DNA from: Oegoconia quadripuncta
Taxonomy: Eukaryota; Arthropoda; Insecta; Lepidoptera; Autostichidae
Direction: 5' to 3'
DNA: 64,000 nt
Assembly: GCA_949316235.1 (NCBI GenBank)
Contig: OX438753.1
Span: forward strand, 17,714,496 to 17,778,495
Every line of letters begins with the position of its first letter. Position 1 is the first letter of the stretch. The notes beneath the pieces are model-generated. The model had not been told where the DNA came from and ran no database searches. It saw nothing but the letters and a program-made list of their open reading frames with translations. Shown in pieces: positions 18,939-28,464 of this stretch. The translations under genes were made by a program, and so were the position numbers.

Positions 18939-21900
18939 TTAGGCTGTACAACCAAAAATATCTTTATGACCCCAAGCAATTGTAGACACTTTGTTGGATT
19001 CCAACAATCGCTTATCGTCGTTGCTCGAAAGGGCTATTTTATTTACAGTCTGAGTAAAAATTTCATGTTTTATTGTTTTGAAAAGTACATTCTTTTTACG
19101 AATAACATCACAATGGTACAACACATGTTTATAGTCTGAAAGACTTAAACCTTTAATTACATTTCTTTTTGTACCTTTTGCCTTTTTTATCGTTCTATCT
19201 AAGGTCTTAACACAGTAAAGTTTTGACCTGAGTCCTACAAATTCTTTAATAATCTTACCACCCATTTCATCCTTGAATAGTCCAGGTATCTTTTTATTTA
19301 TGATAGGTAAACCAAACTCATTGCTCGGATCGTAGTTGCTAGTGTCAAAATATTTCAAAAAATTTACTTTACAATCTTCGTAAAAATCATCAGTTTGTAC
19401 AGTGTATACAAAGCTATCGGTATCCGTATAGCATAACTCAATCCGATTTTCATAAAATGGCTTCATTATAGAGTAGTGGAAATCGTACATGTGACTTTTT
19501 GACAATTCCAGTACAGCAAATCCAATGTAGATTGGCTTATCAAGCACAATCCGCGAACGTTTCATTTGTATGGCTACTAGATCATCAGAAAGTATTGAAA
19601 CACTATGGAAATTTGGACTAGCTATCAACTTTTCTGCACCAGTACATTTTTTAGTCTGATTATTCGTGTCTGACCACATATTGACCAATCTTACATCCAC
19701 CCGTTGTTCTGTATTTTCCAAGGTTTTTCCAAATATGCTGTTGTTTAACAATTTGAAAAAATCTTGTTCAAAAGTAGATTTAGCTTTTTGACGTAGCTCT
19801 GTGTTGAGATCTATGTACTTTTTCAGAAAATTGCTTTGCTTAAACGTGACAGCTCTATGAATTTTTTTCAACAACAAACCATGTTCCAAACATTTTTTTA
19901 AGTGTACGTAATGTATTACATAGTGGTATTTATCATACAAGTTAGGTATTAGTTTTTTAGTTTTTCCTTTAGGTGACACGATTTTATCCGGACAGAATGG
20001 AAAATCGTTATGTTCGCTGTGTAAATTGGAAGGATAAGATAAATCTACTTCAAGAATGAAACCATTTTCCGCATCGTCCGCAACGTTTGTAATATTTGCC
20101 TCCAAAGATATTATCTCAGAGTTATTTAAAAATCTAAAGTTTGAATAAGGTAATGTGTGACACATACTGTATCCATACAAATTATTACAATCTAAATAAA
20201 CAATATAAGAACTTGGTTCAGTTGGGTCAAAGGTTTCCAAATATCTATGGTTTGCTTTAGCGTGCCGTTTAGAACACATGCACACACCACCTCGAATACC
20301 TTGTTGTATCATTCGGAAAATTTCTATATCGCTTATAAGTTCTAAACGAACGCGGGTTTTCAGAAGCATTGCATCAAATGAAAGACTCGGTGCAGTAAGA
20401 TAAAATGCAGGATCGAGTTGGTAATACTGTTTGCATGTTAATCTATAGTTTTCATAGATATCTGTCAACAAAAGAACGTCTGTCTCAAGATACAAATCGG
20501 TGTATTCACCCATATTTATCAAAGAAAATTCTGACCATACCGCCTGAGCATGCTCGTAATCACCATCCGTGATCGGATCATTGGTTAGCGAATTATAAAA
20601 ACTATCTTTTGAAGGTAAACACGTGTCGTTATACCGTTCCCAATTGCACATGTAATCATATGGATATACGCCCTTCCGAGTAAGCAGATTGAAGAGCTTT
20701 TCATCAGGATAGTAAGATCGCAAATATCTAAAATCATCCTTCTTCATTGTTGAAGCTAACTTTTCTAAACTAGTGCCTAAAAACTTAAAAGAATCTACAA
20801 ATCGTATTTGGAAGTGCTTTTCCGCAGTAATCGGAATAAATTTTGTGAAAGAAATATAATTTTCTTTTGTTTTAGGTATGACTTTGATAGGTCCAGGAGC
20901 TTTACCTAATTCTTTTATGAAAAGATGACAATCATATCCCGTGAGATTATGGAAGAATACAGGCAAAAACTTTGGCGCTTTAAATTGCAAATTACAACGG
21001 CTGTGAGCTGCACCACGGTATCTACCAGTCATGTGACAATGGTCTCTCACTTTATCTAATACTAGAAGACGATCGCATATGTGACACGTTTCGGCATTTT
21101 CATAGTTGCGAGCGTCACACTCTGTGAAAACCATGGACACACTCTGATTTAATATTGTGTCAATTCTCTTTGCATCGTCGTAAATTGATTCAATAAACTT
21201 TTGTACGCAATCTCTACCTCGATATAAAGATATATGATTGTACCGTTCATCTACAGTACAAACAATGTGATAAGCAAAAGCAATTGGTACGTGTCGCTGT
21301 TGAGTTATCGTGCTCGACTTAAGAGGATCGGGTTCGCATGTGTCGTATCGTTCAAGCATGGCTTCAAAGTCTGCATAAACAACAAAAGGGATATTTTGCT
21401 TTCTGTTATAATTTTCAAACTCTATAAAAGAACCTTTCGGCGGTAACACGGTAGCCACACCTCCACAACTATGAGAATTTAACAGACCATTTGAATCGAA
21501 AAATAGGAGACAGTGTTCACAAAAGTGCAATTTTTTATGATGTTTAGAAATTTGGTTTCCAACGAGGCGTGACAAATCTTTAATCAAACAGTAATGTGAA
21601 ATATCGCCTTCTTCTAGATAAAGTATATGAATTACTTTTTTGTTCAATGGTTCTGATTTGTAAAGCGGCCCAACAACTATTTTTTTATCTTGTAAACCGT
21701 AAACAAAAATACATAACTGCGGGTTGTTGACTTCAAACCGAGCGATATCCGAAAAACTCATTGGAAACTTTAAATCGTTCACGTTCAACACGTCTTCGAA
21801 TTTGGGATAAGATGATACTCTGTCAGGGTGACGCTTAGCCGGATACAAAGCAGCTGTTACTGACCATAAAAAGCAAAAATCGTCACGATTCTTTATGTTT

Positions 21901-22460
21901 ACACACGCTTTTTTGGACTTGATCGCAGCAGGCAGCTCGATGAAACTTGAACCGCGCAAGGGCTGGTATTTATTAATGTTAACCTCTAAATGAGAATTAT
22001 GTAAAAATGTAAAACCACTGTCGCGCTGTTGAAATTCACTTATTTTTTTCATTAAATAATCTTTAACTTCACACATTAATGTATCATGATCGTAATTTTG
22101 ATGAATAGTATAGTTTTTCGTGTTAAATGATTTCATCTCTTGGGAATCATTTTTAACCAAAAGAAAGAGAGCGAAAAATTCAAAATTGATCTTAACACAG
22201 TAATTTTGCTTTAAAGACAAATCAATTAATGTTTTAGTTTTGTTTTGTATGTCGTCAAAAAACCTTTCCACGGAAGTTGAATCCAAAGAATCTGACGCAA
22301 TTATTCTATATGAAGCTATCCGGTTGCGAAATGCGGTCTTTATAATTTCAATACCTTCGCTAAAAGGGGAAATATTTTTGTTTTTGTGGTTAATGCTTCG
22401 CAAATGACCTGCCCAATGATCACGATCAACGGCGATTTTACAAACGGTACAAAATGGCAT
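18939..22460 (-). CDS. Protein-primed family B DNA polymerase
   Basis: A 1173-aa polymerase, the replication enzyme of the element. Order: C2H2-type finger (C4, C7, H19, H25); a segment with C196 in FCFLWS and H289 in SHYC that could be an OTU-like cysteine protease; exonuclease motifs I (D364, E366 in YADFEAM), II (HNLTGYD, 504-510) and III (Y657, D661); a CH-C/DHCH/RGAAH/CN zinc-binding HNH-like insert at 459-490; polymerase motif A (LDCNNLYGYS, 756-765), motif B (KLLNNSIFGKTLEN, 903-916) and motif C (YTDTDSF, 1011-1017). The enzyme would start synthesis from a protein bound to the terminal repeats. Intact, ATG start, same strand as the small gene to its left. Confidence 0.95.
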   Translation of the reverse strand: MPFCTVCKIAVDRDHWAGHLRSINHKNKNISPFSEGIEIIKTAFRNRIASYRIIASDSLDSTSVERFFDDIQNKTKTLIDLSLKQNYCVKINFEFFALFLLVKNDSQEMKSFNTKNYTIHQNYDHDTLMCEVKDYLMKKISEFQQRDSGFTFLHNSHLEVNINKYQPLRGSSFIELPAAIKSKKACVNIKNRDDFCFLWSVTAALYPAKRHPDRVSSYPKFEDVLNVNDLKFPMSFSDIARFEVNNPQLCIFVYGLQDKKIVVGPLYKSEPLNKKVIHILYLEEGDISHYCLIKDLSRLVGNQISKHHKKLHFCEHCLLFFDSNGLLNSHSCGGVATVLPPKGSFIEFENYNRKQNIPFVVYADFEAMLERYDTCEPDPLKSSTITQQRHVPIAFAYHIVCTVDERYNHISLYRGRDCVQKFIESIYDDAKRIDTILNQSVSMVFTECDARNYENAETCHICDRLLVLDKVRDHCHMTGRYRGAAHSRCNLQFKAPKFLPVFFHNLTGYDCHLFIKELGKAPGPIKVIPKTKENYISFTKFIPITAEKHFQIRFVDSFKFLGTSLEKLASTMKKDDFRYLRSYYPDEKLFNLLTRKGVYPYDYMCNWERYNDTCLPSKDSFYNSLTNDPITDGDYEHAQAVWSEFSLINMGEYTDLYLETDVLLLTDIYENYRLTCKQYYQLDPAFYLTAPSLSFDAMLLKTRVRLELISDIEIFRMIQQGIRGGVCMCSKRHAKANHRYLETFDPTEPSSYIVYLDCNNLYGYSMCHTLPYSNFRFLNNSEIISLEANITNVADDAENGFILEVDLSYPSNLHSEHNDFPFCPDKIVSPKGKTKKLIPNLYDKYHYVIHYVHLKKCLEHGLLLKKIHRAVTFKQSNFLKKYIDLNTELRQKAKSTFEQDFFKLLNNSIFGKTLENTEQRVDVRLVNMWSDTNNQTKKCTGAEKLIASPNFHSVSILSDDLVAIQMKRSRIVLDKPIYIGFAVLELSKSHMYDFHYSIMKPFYENRIELCYTDTDSFVYTVQTDDFYEDCKVNFLKYFDTSNYDPSNEFGLPIINKKIPGLFKDEMGGKIIKEFVGLRSKLYCVKTLDRTIKKAKGTKRNVIKGLSLSDYKHVLYHCDVIRKKNVLFKTIKHEIFTQTVNKIALSSNDDKRLLESNKVSTIAWGHKDIFGCTA

Positions 22461-22649
22461 TTTATAAGTAGATGCTATTACTAACGTGTAAGTTATCTGG
22501 TACTAAATAATATTATGAATCTAGTATTAATTAATTAATTAAGTTGAATAGAGAAGCGGCACAGTGACAAATGAAAATGTTTTTAAATAGATACCTATAT
22601 TATATATGTATTTGAAAATGGTGGTTAACCCTCATGATAATGTAGGTAC

Positions 22650-22995
22650 CTATTTAAAAATCTTTTCACTAAAAAATACGGGCTCGCAGTCATTAAATAG
22701 CTCGTGACTCCGCTTCATAAAAGCTTGCAGCTTTTCCCACTGCGGAGTCCCCCTATTTAATTTGACCTTTAACGTCACCTCCGCGTGTTTCCACCTCTGA
22801 TCCGGGACTGCAGAGGTCGCCTCCTCCGTGTTGTATACACGCACTTCCAGGAAATATTCACCGCTTTGGTGAAAAGCTTCCCGGCGCACCCTCCCGCCAG
22901 GGACTCGGGTCGTTAAGTAAGTCTGAAGTACCTGCTTCGCCGTGGAAGACTTCGGCTTCGACGCCTCGGGCTCCAGGCCAAATAGCCCTCCGGAA
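22650..22995 (-). CDS. Last exon of a GC-rich three-exon gene of unknown function
   Basis: Acceptor TTTCAG ends at 22996 and the exon runs to a stop at 22650. It joins the exon at 23274-23354 in phase 2 and codes for the conserved-looking C-terminal part (SGGLFGLEPEASK, YLTTRVPGGRV, RWKHAEVTLKVKL, LFNDCEPVFF). The sequence looks like a folded α/β domain with no signal or membrane segment. Its GC content is clearly higher than that of the AT-rich polymerase gene next to it. I do not recognise it. Confidence 0.6.
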
Positions 22996-23273
22996 CTGAA
23001 ACAATATTATATAGGTAAATAAACATCAAATATGTCCGCGTGGTGGCTCAGAGTAGAATAGCGCACCAACCCATCACAAGTAAGGTGTTATAATCAGACT
23101 AATGATTGAGGTAGAATATTTACTACGTCCGCAGACATAGAAATGGGCAGCAGTATTTTATGATTGAATTCAAACCCTGCTATCGATGTCGGACAGTGGT
23201 CTGATGTGGCCCGTTGAGTTAAATACATTGGCTATTTTTTAAATTTGATAGAGAAAGTGTAAGTTTTCCTTAC

Positions 23274-23354
23274 CTTGTCAATGTCGAAGTCGAGGTCTCG
23301 GTAGCGTCGCCGGCGGTTGTGTCGCGACCACGGCAAGACTTCTTTTTGTTGGAA
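23274..23354 (-). CDS. Middle exon of the GC-rich three-exon gene
   Basis: An 81-bp exon, symmetric (phase 2 at both ends), between acceptor TTACAG (ending at 23355) and donor GTAAGG (from 23273). It codes for a low-complexity basic then Ser/Thr-rich linker (SNKKKSCRGRD, ETSTSTLT). Frame continuity with both neighbours supports splicing. Confidence 0.6.
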
Positions 23355-23430
23355 CTGTAAAGTAAAGTTTAACCATAAACACACAATGTTGAAATATGTA
23401 TGAGTGGAAATGTGTAGGTCTAATTTTTAC

Positions 23431-23583
23431 CTATTTGATGCTGATAGCTCGGCAGGCGCGTTTCTTTTCACCGCTGCGGGTGCCTTCTTCTTCGGGGCCT
23501 TCTTCAGCACCGCTTTCGCAGGCGGTGAGGGCGGCGAGTCAGAGCTGTCCGACTCGATGAAAGTATTATATTCAACGTCCGAC
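23431..23583 (-). CDS. Upstream exon of the GC-rich three-exon gene
   Basis: A 153-bp exon between acceptor TTTCAG (ending at 23584) and donor GTAAAA (from 23430), again phase 2 at both ends. It codes for an acidic start (SDVEYNTFIESDSSD) and a Pro/Ala/Lys-rich linker (PPSPPAKAVLKKAPKKKAPA). The first exon with the ATG is not found; the region 23590-24050 has donor-like motifs but no convincing start. Confidence 0.5.
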
Positions 23584-24280
23584 CTGAAAATAGAAACAAA
23601 ATTATTATAATAACATTTTAAATAAAATATATCAAATATTAGACCATAATTCAAGAATTATTTATGATTATGTTTTATATTCAAATATACTTACTAACAT
23701 TTTTTTTTAATTGGAGCGAAGATGGTGCCACAGTTGCAGATGATAGGTATCGTCACAGAAACAATTGTAGAATGAATAAATTTTACTCAAATATTGTGTA
23801 TTTATGGGTATCAACAATACAAAACTGCTACATACCTAACTACATTATTGATTCATTATCAAATCAAACTTAATTCCTACGCAGGAAGAAATTTTAATAA
23901 CAGCTAAGTAAAAGCACTTACGACCTATTGTACCGAGTCACTTGATCGCCTCAACTGTCCCACGATGATTTGCTTAGTTGCAGTTATTTTTATAGGAAAA
24001 TAAATATATGAGTGTATTTGTTTCGCGCAACGCGCTGCAGTTTCCACCGTATTTGTAAAATGAAACCTGACTAAGCGATTGTATTATCAACTACGACGAA
24101 GTCAAACGAAAGGTAATGTGTTTCACAAGTTGTATGTACTCGTATGTTATTCTAAAACATTTTAACCGAATTTAACAAATGAGATATCACTAATTCGTAT
24201 AAAACCAAACGAAGATAGTTACGCGGAGTGTATACTTAAATTTACACTGCTGTATCATTGCTTAGTTCGGGAGTACTTCA
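23584..24280. other. Polinton right arm, no gene identified
   Basis: AT-rich. It may contain the missing first exon of the three-exon gene (a GTAAGT-type donor lies on the minus strand near 23920). The stretch near 24080-24200 (gacgaagtcaaacgaaagg, ttaacaaatgagatatcac) resembles 1675-1790 and is probably part of a dispersed repeat. Confidence 0.4.
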
Positions 24281-24284
24281 ATAT

Positions 24285-24535
24285 GTTATCATCATCCGTT
24301 CCTAAACATCCCACTGTAAGGGGATGGAGGAGAGTATGGACCATAGTCCACCACGCTGATCCAGTGCGAGTTGGGTACTTCATAGTAACTTCGATTATTT
24401 CTAGAGAATTAAGAGTTTACGAGCAATCAGATAAACACACTTACCTAAGTTCAATTAAAAACTCATTCGCACATAGGTAGGGGAATCGAACCCGAATCTC
24501 CCAAAGGACCCGCATTTCAATCACTGAGCCCATAT
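24285..24535 (-). mobile_element. tRNA-derived SINE, family C, inside the Polinton right arm
   Basis: A reverse-oriented copy of the family found at 29791, 52142 and 55881. It keeps the tail (catcatccgttcctaaacatcccac), the block gtccaccacgctgatccagt and the tRNA-like head with a degenerate B box near 24478-24500. Confidence 0.7.
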
Positions 24536-24913
24536 GTTCAAATATCAAGAGTTATAATTAATTATCAGACAAAATACCTTAATATCATAATCATAGGTCG
24601 ATTATTTTTATCGAACATGTTTTGTGTATTTTCAGCACTTTCAAAATCAGATAAAGTCACGGCTGATAGCTAGTGAAGAAATAAATAATTTTCATTAAAA
24701 TACAAGTAACTCGGGAGGTGACACTATAGCTAGCAATTCCACTTATCGGTCTTTTGTCAACTGTGCATAATTCAAGCTGCATTAAAACTTTAATTTGCGT
24801 CAATTCGTATATTATCTAGATAAAAGGTGTCTCACTAATGTTAATTCAATAGTACAATTCACAAGCAAATACATATATACATTCACGACTCTTATCCCAA
24901 ATGGGGTGGTTAC

Positions 24914-24920
24914 AAATATT

Positions 24921-24957
<37 letters not shown>

Positions 24958-24973
24958 CTATTTATAAATATTT
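24914..24973. repeat. (TA)n microsatellite framed by 15-bp inverted repeats
   Basis: Arms aaatatttataaata (24914-24928) and tatttataaatattt (24959-24973) flank a pure TA run. Likely to extrude as a cruciform and vary in length. Confidence 0.75.
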
Positions 24974-25092
24974 CAATTTATTAACATAAGCTATAAACGT
25001 TTACAGACTTAAGAAGATATACGATATGTAAATGATAAAGGTGAGGCGACTCGCATTCTCATTTTCATCGCAAGACCGAACTCGAGAAATAA

Positions 25093-25478
25093 TAAAAACC
25101 GGCCAAGTGCGAGTCGGACTCGCACACTAAGGGTTCTCTACCATTATCTATAAAACGGCAAAAAATCACGCTTGTTGTATGGGAAGCCCCTTAAATATTT
25201 GTTTTATTTTAATTATTTATTTTTAAAGTGAATATAGAACTAAATATTTTGTGAATATTTCAAGCGTCTACCTGTTGCCGTTATCGACATATACAATATC
25301 GACCAAAAACGAGCAAAACAATCACTTTATTTATTCTGTTTGTTTAGTATTTGTTGTTATAGCGACACTAGAAATACATCATCTGTGAAAATTTCAACTG
25401 TCTATCACTGTTCATGAGATACAACAGAGTCTTAGTAATAGGGTCCCGTTTTACCCTTTGGGTACGGAACCCTAAAAA
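25093..25478. mobile_element. Short non-autonomous repeat (ggccaagtgcgagtcgga family) in the Polinton
   Basis: About 390 bp running from aaccggccaagtgcgagtcg to gtacggaaccctaaaaa, the characteristic ends of a repeat widespread in insect genomes as I recall it. It has no coding frame. Related fragments occur near 765-830, 1085-1190 and 46310-46365. Inserted between the three-exon gene and the right terminal repeat. Confidence 0.65.
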
Positions 25479-25744
25479 TGGGTGGTGTACTTTGCGATCT
25501 ATCTTTGTACCTACCTAGACATTATAACATTTGACGCTAAGGCATGCACGTATTTTGATTTAACCAGCAACATAGCGAAACATGAGCAAGCGTCAGGTTG
25601 CAAACTTATTATAACAGCAGCAGTGTTGTCAGGTGCATGGCTTTCCTCTTTTCCCACGCTTTTGTTAAAACGGTTCTGCTTTCGATTATAGTATAACAAT
25701 TCAAGATTTATGTATTAAATAATACGGTCTATAGTACTTAAGGT

Positions 25745-26135
25745 ATATTCAATACCCTTAATCAACGGTTATGGGTTCAATTCCTGGCAGGAGAAAATAT
25801 TAATCAAAGGATATGTACCTATTAATTCTCATGATTTGGTTTATTGAAAGGTGATATTAACGACGGCTTGCGTAGTGAGTACTATACTGTTTAAGAAACG
25901 AGCCGATGCGGGTTCGATTCCCGCTAGGGGTAAATTTTAAACGATGGTTAATTCATATAGTTCTTATGATTTGGCTTATTGGGGTGAGACTTTGACGACC
26001 GACTGGTAGTGTCCTGGTTTGAAACCAAAATACTGCGGGTTCGATTCTCGCTAGGGGCAAATATTTGTCAGATAAATACAAACATTAAGTGTCTAACGAT
26101 GTTTACATATTTACATTAATATATTTTTATCCATT
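25745..26135 (+). mobile_element. Cluster of tRNA-like SINE heads in the Polinton right arm
   Basis: Three B-box-like segments in a row: gggttcaattcctggc (25774), gggttcgattcccgct (25911) and gggttcgattctcgct (26038). The third is followed by a family-F-like tail (ttatctagtgtgtat, about 26133-26150). They are SINE fragments, not functional tRNA genes, since no acceptor stem pairing is apparent. Confidence 0.55.
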
Positions 26136-26229
26136 ATCTAGTGTGTATAGCACCGGATTTGTTCATTTATTTATTTAAGTAATTAAATATTTGCGATGTG
26201 GTTTAGATTTGGGAGAGATTTCATTCGAA

Positions 26230-26463
26230 ATGGACGTCATAAAGCGGTCTATAGAAACTTATGTAGAAGTTGAGAAAATATGTGAAATATGTGAAATACA
26301 AGAGGCCTTAATCACCAAACACGGTTACTATACAATGTACGGGTTCCGATCATGTTTCTGGTGTTTGTTTAAATTGTGTCCTGATACGGCATGTATTAAA
26401 TACTTGGAAGATTTAGATATTCGCACTCGTATGGCTGCAACTAATAAGCTTCATGAATATTAA
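26230..26463 (+). CDS. Small Cys-rich protein next to the right terminal repeat (77 aa)
   Basis: The frame from this ATG encodes 77 residues (an in-frame TTG lies at 26191). The N-terminus is Val/Glu-rich and probably helical. The middle has CEIC, then about 20 residues later CFWC and a further C, a spacing suited to a single zinc site like a small treble-clef or RING-like finger. It reads rightward, unlike the other right-half genes, and ends about 25 bp before the right inverted repeat. No family is recognised. Cys spacing and survival of the frame in a repeat-invaded arm suggest it is real, but it could be chance. Confidence 0.5.
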   Translation: MDVIKRSIETYVEVEKICEICEIQEALITKHGYYTMYGFRSCFWCLFKLCPDTACIKYLEDLDIRTRMAATNKLHEY

Positions 26464-26486
26464 AAGGTTATTTTAAGGTTCATACA

Positions 26487-26788
26487 TTATAAAAAGGTCC
26501 TTTCAGGACCAACAAACTGTTCAATGTTTCCACGACAGATCATTTACAACTACAGGTGATTTATATAGGAATTGTGATGGAGCGTTGATATAACAACAAT
26601 TCTTTAAATTAGAATTGCACAGAGTGAGAGCGAACGATCATTCACCTCGTAAACTAATGGTGGGATAGAATGCACAATAGATCGAACGATATTATTGGGC
26701 ATTCTAGGACACCAGAAGTGAAGGAGGCGAAGCAGGTGCGTAGCCGACTGAACGGATGGTGGTCTAGAATGCCCAATAATATCCTACT
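26487..26788. repeat. Right terminal inverted repeat of the Polinton
   Basis: Inverted, shorter partner of the left arm. Its tip repeats the foldback, with 20-bp arms at 26688-26707 and 26764-26783. The ggtcc-tttca-ggacc hairpin sits at its inner edge near 26496-26511. Confidence 0.85.
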
Positions 26789-26794
26789 TCTTTA
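26789..26794. repeat. Right 6-bp target-site duplication of the Polinton
   Basis: Second copy of TCTTTA, directly after the terminal CCTACT. Confidence 0.88.
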
Positions 26795-26984
26795 TTGCAC
26801 AATTAACAAAAGCTACATGAAGAATACAGCGTATATCATTAATCGCACAAAAAGGCGGCCATATCGCTAACAGCGATCATCTCTATAATCGTGATAGAGC
26901 ATTAAAATCTTGTTTTTAAAAGTATTTCTATGTAGAATTTATTAAACGTTACTTAAATAGTTTCTGAAGTAAATATCGGTGACA

Positions 26985-27395
26985 CACAGACGTGAGGTTT
27001 CGACACTCAACTAGAATAGAACCAATCTGTCTCTTCCCGTGGGCGTCGTAAAAGGCGACTTTTTTTTTATATGAGAGGGCGGCAAACGACCATGCGGGTC
27101 ACCTGATGGAAAGCAATCACCGCCGCCCATGGACACTCGCAACACCAAAAGGCGTTGCCGGCTTTTACTAAGGGACTGTCTAAAATACATCTATAGATTT
27201 GCATGTTTCAATGGCGATGGGCTCATCCCCTGTTTCGTGTGCATTTCTGTATATTTCATAACGTGAACGGTGGATGTTGTTTCAATCATTAAACTTTTAA
27301 CGTATGGAACACCCAAACACTACTGTTTGGGATATCTCTGACCACTCCATTTGGAATAAAGGTCGTGACATTATGTCGGTACGGCCCGATACCGA
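26985..27395 (-). mobile_element. Repeat G copy interrupted by a LINE tail
   Basis: Contains ctcttcccgtgggcgtcgta, ggcgact and, after the insert, aagggactgt and the distal block gatatctctgaccactcc, shared with 8105, 54935 and 61500. Confidence 0.6.
27061..27166 (-). mobile_element. CR1/Jockey-like LINE 3' tail nested in repeat G
   Basis: Starts with a T run and tatgagagggcggcaaacga, the complement of the tail at 28560-28690. It sits between act (27058-27060) and act (27167-27169). Confidence 0.65.
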
Positions 27396-28410
27396 GGTGA
27401 ACCCACAAGTGTTCCGTTTTGTCATTTTCCTTACAGTACACTAATATACTTCGCAAACACCTGCAATTCAAAACCGAGGACTAGACAGCATCTTTATTAT
27501 TTACTTCGCTTTCATTAAGTAATTCGACTTTTTACAAAATGTGTCTTACAGATTCCCATATATCTTCCAACAGTAAATAAATGTTTAATGAAAAACCGTG
27601 CACGGAAAAAATGTGTTCTTCAAGGAGTCCCGTAACGTCTCTATAAATCAAAGCGTTTCGGAATTCTTTTTCGCCAGGCTTCTTTATTTAGCTGTCTTTT
27701 TTTTTCGAGATAAAAAGGATCTTTTTTCACTTTGGCGTGCAATAAATTGATCAAGATGGATTTTCTTGCGTCAATACTCTGATTTGGGTATTGAAAGTTA
27801 TGTTCAAGGGTGAGAAGGTATTTTTGTGCAGGAATGTACCGAAATATAAATTATTGCTATCGTTATCACAATTTGTGACTTGTAAAAAGTTTGCAAACTA
27901 ATGTAACGTTTTTATAAATATGCATTTAGGGCCTTGTCATGACCGACATAAAGCTCACAAAACGAAGGAAGCGGGTTTGATTTGTTAATCAGTTTAATTT
28001 GGAAGCGCATTCTAAATGTATGCTTTGTTATCCATCACCGCTTTATCTAAGTAAGTCTGTTGCTAAGCAGCAATATTTGTTGTCCGTTAATAAGATAACT
28101 AGTCTAATAAGCTAATTGAGCGCGGATTGAACGCGTTACCTACCACTCATCTCCAATTAACATTATAGTGTTATTAAGGTCAAACGTCATAAAGAATTTG
28201 CTCATTAACCATGCATAAACTTACTGGTATTATACCACAATCTTCGTGCAGTACAACTATACATATTCTTTCATTATAAATAAAACTAGACATTATAATA
28301 TAATACTACATGCGATTACCGATTACTGACATATAATTTATACAATTTTGTGACACCATAATGTGATGACAAAAAAGTAAGCCTGTAACATCAAATATAT
28401 TTGATTGACA
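27396..28410. other. No gene identified
   Basis: AT-rich, no assignable repeats or frames. Confidence 0.4.
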
Positions 28411-28452
28411 AACAACCGTTCACTAGATTGTGCAGTCTAGTGAACGGTTGTT
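28411..28452. repeat. Perfect palindrome, 17-bp arms
   Basis: Arms aacaaccgttcactaga (28411-28427) and its complement (28436-28452) around ttgtgcag. Confidence 0.9.
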
Positions 28453-28464
28453 ATGAATAATAAG

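Larger units (their letters stand above)
9578..26788. mobile_element. Complete Polinton/Maverick element (17.2 kb)
   Basis: The element begins AGTAGGATATTATTGGGC and ends with its inverted complement, with a perfect 6-bp target duplication TCTTTA on both sides (9572-9577, 26789-26794). A 6-bp duplication and 15-20 kb size are typical of Polintons. Inside are all the hallmark genes: protein-primed DNA polymerase B, rve integrase, FtsK/A32-type ATPase, adenain-like protease, major and minor capsid proteins. All have uninterrupted reading frames. Left-half genes point right and most right-half genes point left, meeting near 17.4-17.65 kb. The right arm (about 24.0-26.2 kb) has picked up host repeats, so the ancestral element was probably shorter. 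The identity is very secure; whether it is mobile or can form particles is not shown. Confidence 0.95.

Noticed and set aside
9578..26788. Retrovirus or LTR retrotransposon because of the rve integrase
   Set aside because: No LTRs, reverse transcriptase or gag; inverted termini, polymerase B and capsid genes identify a Polinton.
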